From RYN-122 sp963761655 (GTDB lineage: Bacteria > Actinomycetota > Actinomycetes > Mycobacteriales > SCTD01), in the NCBI GenBank assembly GCA_963761655.1, contig CAVXHI010000004.1, forward strand, positions 75,428-139,427: DNA of 64,000 nt, given 5' to 3'. This document shows positions 16,665 through 25,530 of this stretch, piece by piece. Made by a program: the position numbers and the translations under genes. The notes under the pieces are model-generated. The model did no database searches, was not told the origin of the DNA, and saw only the letters and a program-made list of their open reading frames with translations. Within the stretch, counting starts at the first letter, position 1. Every line of letters starts with the position of its first letter.

Positions 16665-17467
16665 CGGCGTGCGGGTGGACCGCGGGGTGCTGCGTGGGCG
16701 GCCAGTCCTGCACCCGCCGGGACAGCTGGTGCACCAGGCGGGCCGGCGTCAGGCCCTGGTGCATCGTCAGGCGGGGCAGCTGCCAGGGGTCGGCGTCGCC
16801 GGTGACGCGGCCGTTGAGGAACGAGTACGCCGTCGTGTAGCCGGCGGCACGCGCGGCGTCGCGCACCCGGGCGTCGTGGTGGCCGAACGGGTAGGCGAGC
16901 TCGTCCACGGCCCGCCCGACGGCCTGCTCGAGCCGCTCCCGGGGCACGCGCAGCTCCCGGTCGAGCCCGGCGTCGGTCAGGCACGGCAGGCAGGCGTGCG
17001 AGGTGCCGTGCGCCGACAGGTCGAGCCCGCGCGCGACGGACTCCTCGAGCTCGTCCCAGGTCATCGTCCGCCGGCTGCCGGGCCACCACGGGGGCTCGAC
17101 CCCGACCTGGTCGATGACGACGTGCAGCGTCGCGGGCCAGCCACGGCGCGGTGAGCTCGGGCAGCGCGTGGCGGTGGACCCCGACCAGGGCGTCGTCGAA
17201 GGCCAGGGCCACCGTCCCCGTGACGTCCTCGCCGGCCGTCACGGCGTCCGACAGGACCCGCAGGGGCACGACCCGCAGCCCGAGGCGCGCGACGACGTCG
17301 AGCTGCTGGCGGAAGCGGGACAGGCTGACGGCGTACTCGCTCGGTGCGGCGTCGTCCTCCAGGACGTCGTGGTAGGCCAGCACCGCGGCGCCGGGCACGG
17401 TGCTCCGGCCGCGGGCCCAGTCCCGAACCCCGCGCCCGGCCGTCAGCGCGTGGGCGGCGGCGCTCAC
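16651..17467 (-). pseudogene. Polysaccharide deacetylase (NodB/CE4 family), frameshifted
   Basis: With one base removed the product is about 270 residues, a secreted or membrane-proximal CE4 de-N-acetylase acting on the polysaccharide. Motifs are AYHDV near residue 32, the metal site LAFDDA, the HxxxH motif in SAHGTSHACL, and PFGHHD. The first part reads in frame with the GTG at 17467 (GTGA overlap with the flippase). The second half reads in the frame of an internal ATG at 17064. Around 17141-17150 an extra G on the plus strand turns an expected ARGWPATLH into a shifted reading. Either an assembly indel or a real mutation. Confidence 0.75.
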
Positions 17468-18930
17468 GCGCTGCGCCCGAGGGTGCGTGCGCGGGCCGAT
17501 GCCACGCTGCTGCGCGCACCCGGCAGGTCCAGCGCCAGCCCGGCGGCGACAGCCAGCAGGACGCCGGCCGCCGCCAGCGCGGGCCACCAGACGACGTCGT
17601 CGAAGAGCTCGGTGACCAGCACGATGCCGGCGGTGCTCGCCCCGACGGCGCAGAGCCGCCCGAGGGGCAGCAGCCGGGGGACGGGCACCGTGCGGCTGAC
17701 CAGCAGCCACATGGTCGCGAGCACGAGCACCTCCGTGACGACCGTCGCGACGGCGGCGCCGTCGTAGGACATCGTCGGGATGAGCATCAGGTTGAGCACC
17801 ACGTTGACGGCCAGCCCGACCAGGCCGACCCAGGGGTAGACGCGCGAGCGCCCGGTGGCCACGAGCAGGGTGAAGCCGACCTGCGTGATCATCGACAGCA
17901 CGGCTCCGAGCACGAGCAGGCGGCTGGACGTGGTGGCGGCGCCGAACCGCTCGCCGTACAGCACCACCAGCAGCGGCCGCGCGCTCGCCCAGAAGCCCGC
18001 GATCACCAGCGAACCGAGGAAGGCCAGCAGCAGCGACGTCGACCGGGCGCGGTCGCGGAAGCGGTCGACGTCCTTCGGCCAGGCCGACAGCAGCAGCGTC
18101 AGCGCCGGGCCGACGACCGCGGTGGTGACGAGGGCGAGGACGTCGGCGAACTTGTAGCCGACGCTGTAGAGGCCGACCGCGTCGAAGGTGTCGAGGCGGC
18201 TGAGCAGCAGGACGTCGACCTTGTAGAGCAGCGTCGCCAGGGCGCTCCCGATGGTCAGCGGGACGGCGTCGATGAGCATGCTGCGCCAGCGCCAGCGCTG
18301 GACCTGCCGGGCGGGGCGGGGCCCGACGTCGCCGCGTGCGACCCCCCGCAGCTTGAGCAGGATCTTCACGAGCTCGTTCACGATGACCGGCAGGACCAGC
18401 AGCAACAGGCTCGGGGCGAACAGCGCGACGACCAGCGTCAGGGCCAGCTGCACCACCTGCCCGAGCGACTCCGCGACCGCCACCACGGTCATCTTCAGCC
18501 GCGCCTGGAACAACATCGTCAGCGCATGGCTGGGCGTGGCCACGACCACCACGAGGCCAGCCAGCGCAGTGGCCCGGACGACGTCGCCCGGGTAGCCGAG
18601 CAGCACCACGTAGGCCAGCGCCACGGCGTAACCGAAGAGACCGAGCAGGGCGCGCAGCGCGATGAAGGCGCTCGCCACCAGCGGGACGTCCGCCTCGTCC
18701 TCGTCCACCAGCCGGGCGAGGACGACCCGGCCGACGCCGAGGTCGGTGAAGATCGACAGCAGCCCGAGCAGGCCGAAGACGAACGAGTACTGGCCGAAGT
18801 CGTCCGGCGAGAGCACCCGCGCGATGACGATGCTGCCGATCCAGCCGAGCGAGCTGATGACCACGCGGCTGAACAGCAGCGCGACGGTGTTGCGCACCGC
18901 CGCCTGGTTGCGCTCCTCGTGGACCGTCAC
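17464..18930 (-). CDS. Wzx-type oligosaccharide flippase (MOP/MATE superfamily)
   Basis: A 488-residue membrane protein with about 12-14 helices. The N-terminal TVALLFSRVVISSLGWIGS and the loop VLSPDDFGQYSFVFGLLGLL are typical of polysaccharide-biosynthesis flippases. It would move undecaprenyl-linked repeat units to the outer leaflet for the polymerase. The GTG at 18930 follows the GNAT gene by a few bases, and its stop overlaps the deacetylase start, so it belongs to the leftward operon that begins with the glycosylphosphotransferase at 23626. Confidence 0.88.
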   Translation of the reverse strand: MTVHEERNQAAVRNTVALLFSRVVISSLGWIGSIVIARVLSPDDFGQYSFVFGLLGLLSIFTDLGVGRVVLARLVDEDEADVPLVASAFIALRALLGLFGYAVALAYVVLLGYPGDVVRATALAGLVVVVATPSHALTMLFQARLKMTVVAVAESLGQVVQLALTLVVALFAPSLLLLVLPVIVNELVKILLKLRGVARGDVGPRPARQVQRWRWRSMLIDAVPLTIGSALATLLYKVDVLLLSRLDTFDAVGLYSVGYKFADVLALVTTAVVGPALTLLLSAWPKDVDRFRDRARSTSLLLAFLGSLVIAGFWASARPLLVVLYGERFGAATTSSRLLVLGAVLSMITQVGFTLLVATGRSRVYPWVGLVGLAVNVVLNLMLIPTMSYDGAAVATVVTEVLVLATMWLLVSRTVPVPRLLPLGRLCAVGASTAGIVLVTELFDDVVWWPALAAAGVLLAVAAGLALDLPGARSSVASARARTLGRSA

Positions 18931-18934
18931 CTCT

Positions 18935-19978
18935 TCAGTGTGCGGGCCAGCTCGCCGAGGCGTCCGGCCGCGGCCAGCCGTGCGCGGGCCCGGCGGCGTC
19001 CCGGGGGACGGCCAGCAGGGTCGCGACGTCGTAGCCGGTGGTGGTCCAGGCGGCCTTGTAGGCGTTCTCGCCGATGCCGAAGTCCAGCGCGTCGATCCCG
19101 AGGGCGTCGTGCCGGTCGACCATGGCCTCGGCGACGAGGTGGCCGAGCCCGACCTGGGCGAGCGTCGGGTCGAAGCGCGACAGCCACAGGTCCAGCCGCC
19201 GGCCGTGCCGCAGCCCCACCTCGTGCGCCGACCACACGCCGCCGACCGTGCCGCCGACGATGAGGAGCCGCCCCGCCCGCGCCTCCGCCTCGAGGAACGG
19301 GAGGGTGAAGGCGTCGTAGGGCGAGCCGCACAGGTCGGTGCGGTCGCGGCCGCGGTCGGCGTCGGCGGCCACGCGCTGGACCTCGGGCCACCACCGGTGC
19401 AGCCCGTCGAGGTCGTCGACCACCTCGACGTCGAAGGGGCGGCCCTCGCGCGCGAGCGCGTTCCGGTAGCGCCGCAGCCGCTTGAGCGAGGTCGCTCCGC
19501 GCAGGTCCGAGGACACGGTGCCCACCGGCAGCGGGACGCCGGAGCAGCGGTCGTCGACCGTCAGCCGCACGTCCCAGGCCTCGGACCGGCGCAGCGCCAG
19601 CGTGGAGCGGGAGTCGAGCCGGACGTGGACCAGCTGCAGCGGGCACCCCTGCTCCGCCAGGGCGTCCCAGACCGCCCTGGCGGCCTCGTCGTCGTCTGCG
19701 AGCAGCTCCCCGACGGTGCCGAGGCCGTGGCCCAGCCAGCGCAGCACGGGCTGGCCGAGCAGGGTCCGCCGGTGCAAGGGGGCGAGCGCGACCAGCCGCC
19801 CGTCCCGGCGGCCCGTGACGAGCGCCAGCTCGCCAGTGCCGAGCTCCCGCCACCAGGCGAGGCCGTACGAGGGCCGGGAGGCGAAGCCGGTGCTCTGCCG
19901 GTCCGCCAACGCGTCCCACTCCTCGAGCAGCGGGGCGAGGTCGGGCCCGTCGCCGACCACGTGCACGTCGACGCTCAC
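18935..19978 (-). CDS. CelD/BcsL-like GNAT-fold acyltransferase
   Basis: A 347-residue protein of the GNAT superfamily group found in polysaccharide loci (Acetyltransf_6/CelD-like). The C-terminal half carries the family pattern SLKRLRRYRNALAREG, then FLEAEARAGRLLIVGG and LDFGIGENAYKAAW. It would acylate a sugar or other precursor in the cytoplasm. The GTG at 19978 overlaps the TGA of the upstream GT4 gene. The acyl donor and acceptor are unknown. Confidence 0.78.
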   Translation of the reverse strand: MSVDVHVVGDGPDLAPLLEEWDALADRQSTGFASRPSYGLAWWRELGTGELALVTGRRDGRLVALAPLHRRTLLGQPVLRWLGHGLGTVGELLADDDEAARAVWDALAEQGCPLQLVHVRLDSRSTLALRRSEAWDVRLTVDDRCSGVPLPVGTVSSDLRGATSLKRLRRYRNALAREGRPFDVEVVDDLDGLHRWWPEVQRVAADADRGRDRTDLCGSPYDAFTLPFLEAEARAGRLLIVGGTVGGVWSAHEVGLRHGRRLDLWLSRFDPTLAQVGLGHLVAEAMVDRHDALGIDALDFGIGENAYKAAWTTTGYDVATLLAVPRDAAGPAHGWPRPDASASWPAH

Positions 19979-21105
19979 ACGGCTCCCCGAGGGGCGGAGG
20001 CCGCGACGGCGGTGCGCAGGACCTCGACGAGCCGGTCGGCGGCGACCCGCATGTCGTAGTGCTCCTCGACGTGCGCCCGGCCGCGGGCCCCCATGGCGGC
20101 CCGGAGGGCGGGGTCGTCGAGCAGCCGCTCCAGGGCCGCCAGCAGGGCGGCGTCGTCGCCCTCGGGCACGAGCAGCCCGGTCTCCCCGTGGCGGACCATG
20201 TCGGGCACCGCGCCGACGGGGTGCGCGACCACCGGCAGGCCGGCGGCCGAGGCCTCGAGGACGGCGTTGGGCGCCTGGTCGATCGTGCTCGGGAAGCACA
20301 TGACGTCGGCGTCGGCGAGCACGTCCCAGAGCCGCTGGTCGCCGGAGCGCAGGTCGGAGACCACGCGGACGCCCGGCAGCGTGGGGACGTGCGCGGTGGT
20401 GACCAGGACCAGGTCGCAGCGGTCGCGCAGGTGCTCCTGGTGCAGGCGCAGCAGCCGCCAGCCGCCCTTGCGCACGAGGTCGTGGCCGACGAACACGATC
20501 GTGGGCCGTCGCTCCGGGCGCGGGGCCGGCTGCGGCGGGAGCCAGACGCCGAACGGGAGCACGCTGACGCGCTCGGGCTCGAGCCCGTAGTCGTCGAGCA
20601 GGGAGCGCTCGATGAAGCCGCTGTTGGCCACGACGTGCCGGGCGGCCGTCAGGACGCGTTGCTCGAACGGCCGGCTCTTGCGGACGCCCCAGGGCGTGTA
20701 CTTCGTGGGCGACCGGTAGGGCAGGCGGTAGGCGTTCAGGGCCGTCGTGCTGTCGGTGCTGATGACGCTGGGCAGCGAGCGCAGCTGGTCGGCCGACAGC
20801 AGTGCGCAGTTCTGGGTGTAGACGTGCAGGACGTCGAGGTCCTGACGGGCGAGCCTGCGGGTCAGCGCGCGCCGCAACCACGCCGAGCGCACCAGCTGGG
20901 CACGCAGAGGCTGCAGGTCGAGGTCGAGGCGGGCCAGTCCGGGGACGGGACGCCGCAGCAGCCGCCCGGCGGTCCCGGGGTCGGGGACGTGCAGGAACTC
21001 CGCGTGGACGTCGTCGCGCTCGGCCAGCGCCCGCTCCAGGGCGGCGTGGACGGTCAGGTGCCCGCCGATGCCCTCGTCGACGAACAGCACCCGCAGCGGC
21101 TTCAC
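19975..21105 (-). CDS. Glycosyltransferase family 4
   Basis: A GT-B transferase of 376 residues. It starts KPLRVLFVDEGIGGHLTVH, has an acceptor-side stretch containing STDSTTALNAYRLPY, and a donor-binding domain with FVGHDLVRKGGW and CFPSTIDQAPNAVLEASAAG. The usual E(x7)E has an aspartate-glutamine variation at its first position (TIDQAPNAVLE). The GTG at 21105 overlaps the previous gene stop (GTGA). Sugar specificity cannot be read from the sequence. Confidence 0.86.
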   Translation of the reverse strand: MKPLRVLFVDEGIGGHLTVHAALERALAERDDVHAEFLHVPDPGTAGRLLRRPVPGLARLDLDLQPLRAQLVRSAWLRRALTRRLARQDLDVLHVYTQNCALLSADQLRSLPSVISTDSTTALNAYRLPYRSPTKYTPWGVRKSRPFEQRVLTAARHVVANSGFIERSLLDDYGLEPERVSVLPFGVWLPPQPAPRPERRPTIVFVGHDLVRKGGWRLLRLHQEHLRDRCDLVLVTTAHVPTLPGVRVVSDLRSGDQRLWDVLADADVMCFPSTIDQAPNAVLEASAAGLPVVAHPVGAVPDMVRHGETGLLVPEGDDAALLAALERLLDDPALRAAMGARGRAHVEEHYDMRVAADRLVEVLRTAVAASAPRGAV

Positions 21106-22217
21106 GCGCGGACCCCGCGCCCGACGACCAGCCCGGCCAGGACGTCCAGCAGCTCGGCCAACCGGTCCTCCAGCTGGTACGAGCTCTCGACCCGCTGCCG
21201 CGCGGCGGCGCCCAGCTCCGCACGCCGGGCCGGGTCCTGCAGGAGGTCGTCCAGCGCCCCGCGCAGAGCCTCGACGTCGCCGGGCGGGACGAGCACGCCG
21301 GCCTCCTGCAGGTACTCGGGCGGCCCGCCGTGCGCGGTCGCGACGACGGGGAGCCCGACGCTCATCGCCTCGAGCACCGCGAGCGGCGCGGGGTCGGGCT
21401 CCACGCTCGGACTCACGGCGACGCTCCACGTGCGCAGCACGGCGTGGACGTCCGGCACCGCGCCCAGCAGGCGGACCCGGCCCCGCAGGTCGGGCTGCTG
21501 CGACCGGTCGGCGAGGCGTTGCGCGTAGGGGGCGTCCTTCGGGAAGGTCCCGCCTGCGAGCTCGACCTCGACGTCCGGCAGGCCGGCGACGGCCTCGAGC
21601 AGGACCTCCTGGCCCTTCCACGGCGTCAGCAGCCCGACGCACCCCACCACCGGCGGCCTGGACGACCGTGCGCCTCCCGGGGCGACCGGCCAGGTCGTGC
21701 CGTTCCGCACGACGCGGACGGCGAGGCCCGCCTCTCTGAGGGGCGCGGCCGCGGCGTCCGACACGGGCAGGGCGAGGTCGACAGCGCCGCCCGTGAGGCG
21801 CAGCAGCGCTCGCCAGTCGGGCCGGGTGACGACGTCGTGCACCAGCCAGGCGACGGGCACACGCAGCCGGGCGAGCCGCACCGCCGGCAGGCCCAGCAGC
21901 CCGTTGACGAGCACGAGGTCGGCGTCCTGAGCCCTGGCCCGCAGCACACGGGACGCCTGCACCGCGCGGGCGAGCAGCACCGCCGCCCCACGGAGGCGAC
22001 CGCCGTCCGGCAGCTTCAGGTCCGGCAGCGGGGAGGTCGCGACCCCGGCCGCCCTCAGGGCGTCGGCGAACGGCCCGGACGGGACGAGGCAGTGCACCTC
22101 CCACCCGGCAGCGGCCGCTGCGCCGAGCACGCGCCCGAGGACCCGCTCGGCACCGCTGTGCAGACCGGTGTGGGACACCGCGAGCAGACGCGGGCCGGCC
22201 GGCGGCCGGGTGCTCAC
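21102..22217 (-). CDS. Glycosyltransferase family 4
   Basis: A 371-residue GT-B transferase with an N-terminal SHTGLHSGAERVLGRVL, the mid-domain VGCVGLLTPWKGQEVLLEA and the C-terminal SPSVEPDPAPLAVLEAMSVG, followed by GGPPEYLQEAGVLVPPGD. It is second in the leftward exopolysaccharide operon, starting at a GTG that overlaps the stop of the glycosylphosphotransferase. It likely adds the second or later sugar to the primed lipid. Confidence 0.88.
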   Translation of the reverse strand: MSTRPPAGPRLLAVSHTGLHSGAERVLGRVLGAAAAAGWEVHCLVPSGPFADALRAAGVATSPLPDLKLPDGGRLRGAAVLLARAVQASRVLRARAQDADLVLVNGLLGLPAVRLARLRVPVAWLVHDVVTRPDWRALLRLTGGAVDLALPVSDAAAAPLREAGLAVRVVRNGTTWPVAPGGARSSRPPVVGCVGLLTPWKGQEVLLEAVAGLPDVEVELAGGTFPKDAPYAQRLADRSQQPDLRGRVRLLGAVPDVHAVLRTWSVAVSPSVEPDPAPLAVLEAMSVGLPVVATAHGGPPEYLQEAGVLVPPGDVEALRGALDDLLQDPARRAELGAAARQRVESSYQLEDRLAELLDVLAGLVVGRGVRA

Positions 22218-23626
22218 CCGCCCTGGCTGCGCAGCACGGACGACAGCGTCCGGAGCATGATCTTGAGGTCGAGCCAGAGGGACCAGTTCTCGATGTAGTA
22301 GTTGTCGAACCGCGCACGCTCGGCGATCGACGTGTCACCGCGCAGGCCGTGGATCTGCGCCCACCCCGTCAGGCCCGCCGGCACGCGGTGCCGTGCCGAG
22401 TACCGCGGGTAGGTCTGCGCGAACGTCGTCACGAAGTGCGGGCGCTCCGGGCGGGGGCCCACCATGCTCATGTCGCCGCGCAGGACGTTCCACAGCTGCG
22501 GCAGCTCGTCCAACGACGTCGCCCGGAGCCTCTTGCCGATCGGGCCGAGCCGGTCGTCGTGCTGCACGTTCCAGCGGGTGGCGGACTCGGTCTCGTCGAC
22601 CGGGCGCAGGGAGCGGAACTTCAGCAGCTCGAAGGGCCGGCCGTCGACGCCCACCCGCTGCTGGCGGAACAGGATCCCGGGCCCGCCCTCCCAGCGCACG
22701 GCAGCGGCGATCGCGACCATCAGCGGCGCCAGGACCAGCAGGGCGACGCCGGCCAGGGTCACGTCGAGCACGCGCTTGAGCTTCCAGCTGCCCGAGCGGA
22801 AGGGCGCCCGCCGCATGCGCACGAGCGGGACGCCCCAGACCTGGTCCATGTCACGGCCGGTGCTGTGCAGCTCGAACAGGCGGGGCACGAAGAAGATCTC
22901 GACGTCGAGCCGGTCGCAGGTGCGGATGACGTCGACCATGGCCGACTCCGCCCGGGCTCCGAAGGCGACGACGACGTCGCGCACCCCGAACTCGACGATC
23001 ACACTGGCGAGCAGCGAGGTGTCGCCGAGCAGCGGCACGGGGCGCTCCTGCTCGGGCAGCAGCGCGTCGCTGTCGAGGAAGCCGACGGGCTGCAGGCCGT
23101 GCGACGGGTGGTCCAGCAGGAGCTGCGCGACCTGACCGCCGACCCTGCCGGCGCCGAGGACGAGGGTCGGGTGGGCCACCCAGCCGCGGGCCCGGAAGCG
23201 GCGCACCACGGCGTAGGCGAGCAACCGCAGCAGGAGCACGTCCACGCCGAGCAGGAGGGCGGTGGCGAGCAGGCGTCCGTCGACGTGGCTGTCCTCGAGC
23301 AGGACGCCGACGGTCATCGTCACGGTGGCGGCGAGGACGGCCCGACCGCACAGGCCGGGGAGGTCGTCGAGGACGGACAGGGTGAGGCGGCTCCGGTAGA
23401 GACCGGCCACCGCGTAGAGGAACAGCACGACGGCCAGCAGCACGACCTCCGCACCACGGACCCCGCCCGTCGCCGTGCTGGCCAGGAACCAGGCGGCGAC
23501 GTCGGCGCTCATGAGGAACGGGCGGACGCCGTACCGGAGCAGGGTGCGGTAGCGCGCGCTGCCGCGGGCTCCCCGCAGGTCCGGGGCCCGGACGCGCGTC
23601 CGGGCCTGCCGGTCCGTCTCGGTCAT
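22214..23626 (-). CDS. Exopolysaccharide polyprenyl glycosylphosphotransferase (initiating sugar-1-P transferase)
   Basis: A 470-residue enzyme that starts repeat-unit synthesis by moving a sugar phosphate to undecaprenyl phosphate. Four N-terminal helices are followed by a CoA-binding-like domain (LVLGAGRVGGQVAQ). The C-terminal bacterial sugar transferase domain has ILFRQQRVGVDGRPFELLKF and the catalytic-core MSMVGPRPERPHFV. ATG at 23626 has GGGAG five bases upstream. It is the first gene of the operon that runs left to the deacetylase, with stop-start overlaps at most junctions. The sugar (glucose, galactose or other) is not determinable here. Confidence 0.9.
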   Translation of the reverse strand: MTETDRQARTRVRAPDLRGARGSARYRTLLRYGVRPFLMSADVAAWFLASTATGGVRGAEVVLLAVVLFLYAVAGLYRSRLTLSVLDDLPGLCGRAVLAATVTMTVGVLLEDSHVDGRLLATALLLGVDVLLLRLLAYAVVRRFRARGWVAHPTLVLGAGRVGGQVAQLLLDHPSHGLQPVGFLDSDALLPEQERPVPLLGDTSLLASVIVEFGVRDVVVAFGARAESAMVDVIRTCDRLDVEIFFVPRLFELHSTGRDMDQVWGVPLVRMRRAPFRSGSWKLKRVLDVTLAGVALLVLAPLMVAIAAAVRWEGGPGILFRQQRVGVDGRPFELLKFRSLRPVDETESATRWNVQHDDRLGPIGKRLRATSLDELPQLWNVLRGDMSMVGPRPERPHFVTTFAQTYPRYSARHRVPAGLTGWAQIHGLRGDTSIAERARFDNYYIENWSLWLDLKIMLRTLSSVLRSQGG

Positions 23627-23733
23627 CCGCGCTCCCTACCCAGCCCGCTGCTGGTCCCCCCGTGTCTCGGCAGGTTCCTCCTGGTCCTTTCGGGTTGACC
23701 CACCTGGATCGGCGACGACGTTGATCACACCCC

Positions 23734-23746
23734 TGGTCCAGGACCA
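23734..23746. promoter_or_regulatory. Perfect inverted repeat in the divergent promoter region
   Basis: TGGTCC-A-GGACCA lies in the 274-base gap between the divergent glycosylphosphotransferase and LPXTG genes. A further TGGTCC half-site occurs nearby at about 23685. It is a candidate operator; nothing else firm is seen in the gap apart from the ribosome sites. Confidence 0.35.
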
Positions 23747-23900
23747 CTCTTCCGGGCTAGTCTGCACCCCGGGTGATGAGGGCACTCACCTGTTGTCCAG
23801 CAAGCGCCCGGTCGAGGCCGTCACCACCTCGGCTCCGTCTCGTTGGACGTCATGCGTGCCTCCCTCGGGGCCCGCAACGCACCTCTTCTAGGAGTCCCCC

Positions 23901-24257
23901 ATGCGCACCCAGCTGCTCCTCACCCTCGCTGTGGCGGGCCCGCTGACGGCGGTCATGGCCCTTCCCGCGGCCGCCGCCCCCTGTGACGCCTACTCCGGTG
24001 GCTGCCCCACCCAGGGTCCTGACAGCTTCCCCGGCGGCGGCGGCGCCCAGCCCGACGGCGGTGCTGTCGAGGGCGGCGGCGCGGCGCGGGTCGACACGGG
24101 TGCCGGCTCCGGCGCCGGTGCCGCCTCCGGTGGCGGCGGCGCGACGCTCCCGTTCACGGGTGGCGAGACCGTCCTGTACAGCCTCATCGGCCTCGGAGCC
24201 GTCGGCGCGGGTACGGCGCTCGTCGTCGCGGGCCGTCGCAGGACCCAGACGACCTGA
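23901..24257 (+). CDS. Small LPXTG-anchored surface protein
   Basis: A 118-residue protein with a signal peptide ending at AAAAP (about residue 26), two cysteines in PCDAYSGGCP, a Gly/Ala-rich spacer, and the sorting signal LPFTG near residue 88. A hydrophobic helix and the basic tail GRRRTQ follow. It should be covalently attached to the cell wall by a sortase. ATG at 23901 with AGGAG six bases upstream. It lies divergent to the exopolysaccharide operon and ends at a strong hairpin. Confidence 0.82.
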   Translation: MRTQLLLTLAVAGPLTAVMALPAAAAPCDAYSGGCPTQGPDSFPGGGGAQPDGGAVEGGGAARVDTGAGSGAGAASGGGGATLPFTGGETVLYSLIGLGAVGAGTALVVAGRRRTQTT

Positions 24258-24275
24258 CCCACGTACCGACGGCGC

Positions 24276-24297
24276 AGGGCCTCCTCCGGGAGGCCCT
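24276..24297 (+). terminator. Hairpin terminator after the LPXTG gene
   Basis: A nine-base-pair stem with arm AGGGCCTCC and a TCCG tetraloop lies 19 bases after the stop codon and is followed by a short GTT. It probably also protects against the convergent gene. Confidence 0.75.
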
Positions 24298-24299
24298 GT

Positions 24300-24412
24300 T
24301 CCGCGTTCCGGGACCGCTCCCGCAGCCCGATGAGGGCCAGGCCCAGCGCCTTGGGAGTCGCCCCGGCGGCGGACCGCTCCGCCCAGCCGGACGACAGGCC
24401 CGGGGCTGAGGA
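24300..24412 (-). repeat. Degenerate duplicates of the sortase-tail coding end of the neighbouring gene
   Basis: Two blocks (about 24308-24350 and 24361-24405) resemble the last 45 bases of the gene at 24413-25380. Read on the minus strand, the first gives a residue series like ALGLALIGLRERSR beside the real ALGLGLFVVGLRGAVRR. They carry no start and look like decayed partial tandem copies of a membrane-anchor segment. Confidence 0.45.
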
Positions 24413-25380
24413 CTAGCTCCGGCGGCGGACCGCTCCCCGCAGGCCGACGACGAACAGGCCCAGCCCCAGCGCGCTCGGCAGCAGGTCCGCGAGGGCGCCC
24501 GCCGACGCGGTGCGGCTGACCGGGAGCGCCTGGACGACCTCCACGGGTCCCGTCTGCCCGGGCTGCTCCGGGGCGGCGACCTCAGGCAGGGCGGGCGGTG
24601 CCACGACGGCGCCCGGGACGCTGCTGCCCGGCAGGACGGGCGCGGCAGCCGTGCCCGTGCCGCCCGTGGCCGGGACGACCGGGGCGGGGACGGCAGGGGC
24701 CGGGACGACCGGGGCGGGGGCGGCTGGAGCCGGGACCGCCGAGGGGGCGGTGAGGGCGCGGGCGCTCAGGACGGCCGTGCCGGAGGCGGGTCCCGCCGTG
24801 GGCGGAGGAGCGGCTGAGGGCGACGCGCTCGGGGCAGGCGTCGAACTGGGGCTCGGACCGGCGCTGGGGCTGATGCTGGGCCGTGGGAGGCGCTCGGGGA
24901 GGCGCTCGGGCCCGCGCTGGCCTCCACGCAGCGGGGCAGCCACAGCAGCGTCTGCTCGGGCGTCTGCTGCCCGACGCTCACGGTCACCTCGACCCGCTGC
25001 CCCTGGGGGTCGCCCGCCTGCACGCCGCTGAGGTCGAGGTCGAAGGTGCGCTCCGCGGCGTCGCCGGTCCAGCGGCCGCCGTCGGCGAGCACGAGGGAGC
25101 GCTCGGAGGGGGTGCTGGGCGCGAGGGTGCCGGCCTCGACCGTGGCCTGCTCGTCCCGGGGGGCCGTCGGCAGCGCCACCCGGATGCCGCAGCGGTCCTC
25201 CAGCGCGGTGACCTCGACGCCCGAGGCCGGCTGCGAGCCGGCCGTCGGCAGGACGGCGAGGGCCGGGGCCGCGCCGGTGGACAGCGACACGGCGGGGACG
25301 ACGGCGGCCCCGAGGGCGAGGCGCAGCAGCGCGCGGGACAGGGACGTGCGGGGCAGGGACGGGCAGAGCGGCTGAGCCAC
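24413..25380 (-). pseudogene. Secreted wall- or membrane-anchored Pro/Ala-rich protein, frameshifted
   Basis: Frame-corrected length is about 322 residues. A long signal region (RALLRLALGAAVVPAVSLS, cleavage near LAV) leads to a compact domain of about 130 residues with two cysteines in DRCGIRV and PRCVEAS. Then come Ser/Pro and Val/Pro-Ala repeats, and a C-terminal helix and basic tail (LFVVGLRGAVRRR) like a sortase or membrane anchor, but with no clean LPXTG (LPVSR is closest). The first part reads from the GTG at 25380; the tail reads in another frame after about 24877-24888, consistent with one missing base. No named family recognised. Confidence 0.62.
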
Positions 25381-25530
25381 GGGTGGGGCGGTCCTCACGG
25401 TGCGGGTGCGTCGGTCCCCGTGTCCCTGCCCGGTCTGCCCGCCTCTGCACCTGTCTGAGTCCGGGAGCACGGTCGTCCCGTTCACCCGGCCGGGTGGGTG
25501 CGACCACCCGCAGGGCGCCGATGGGTCTGT

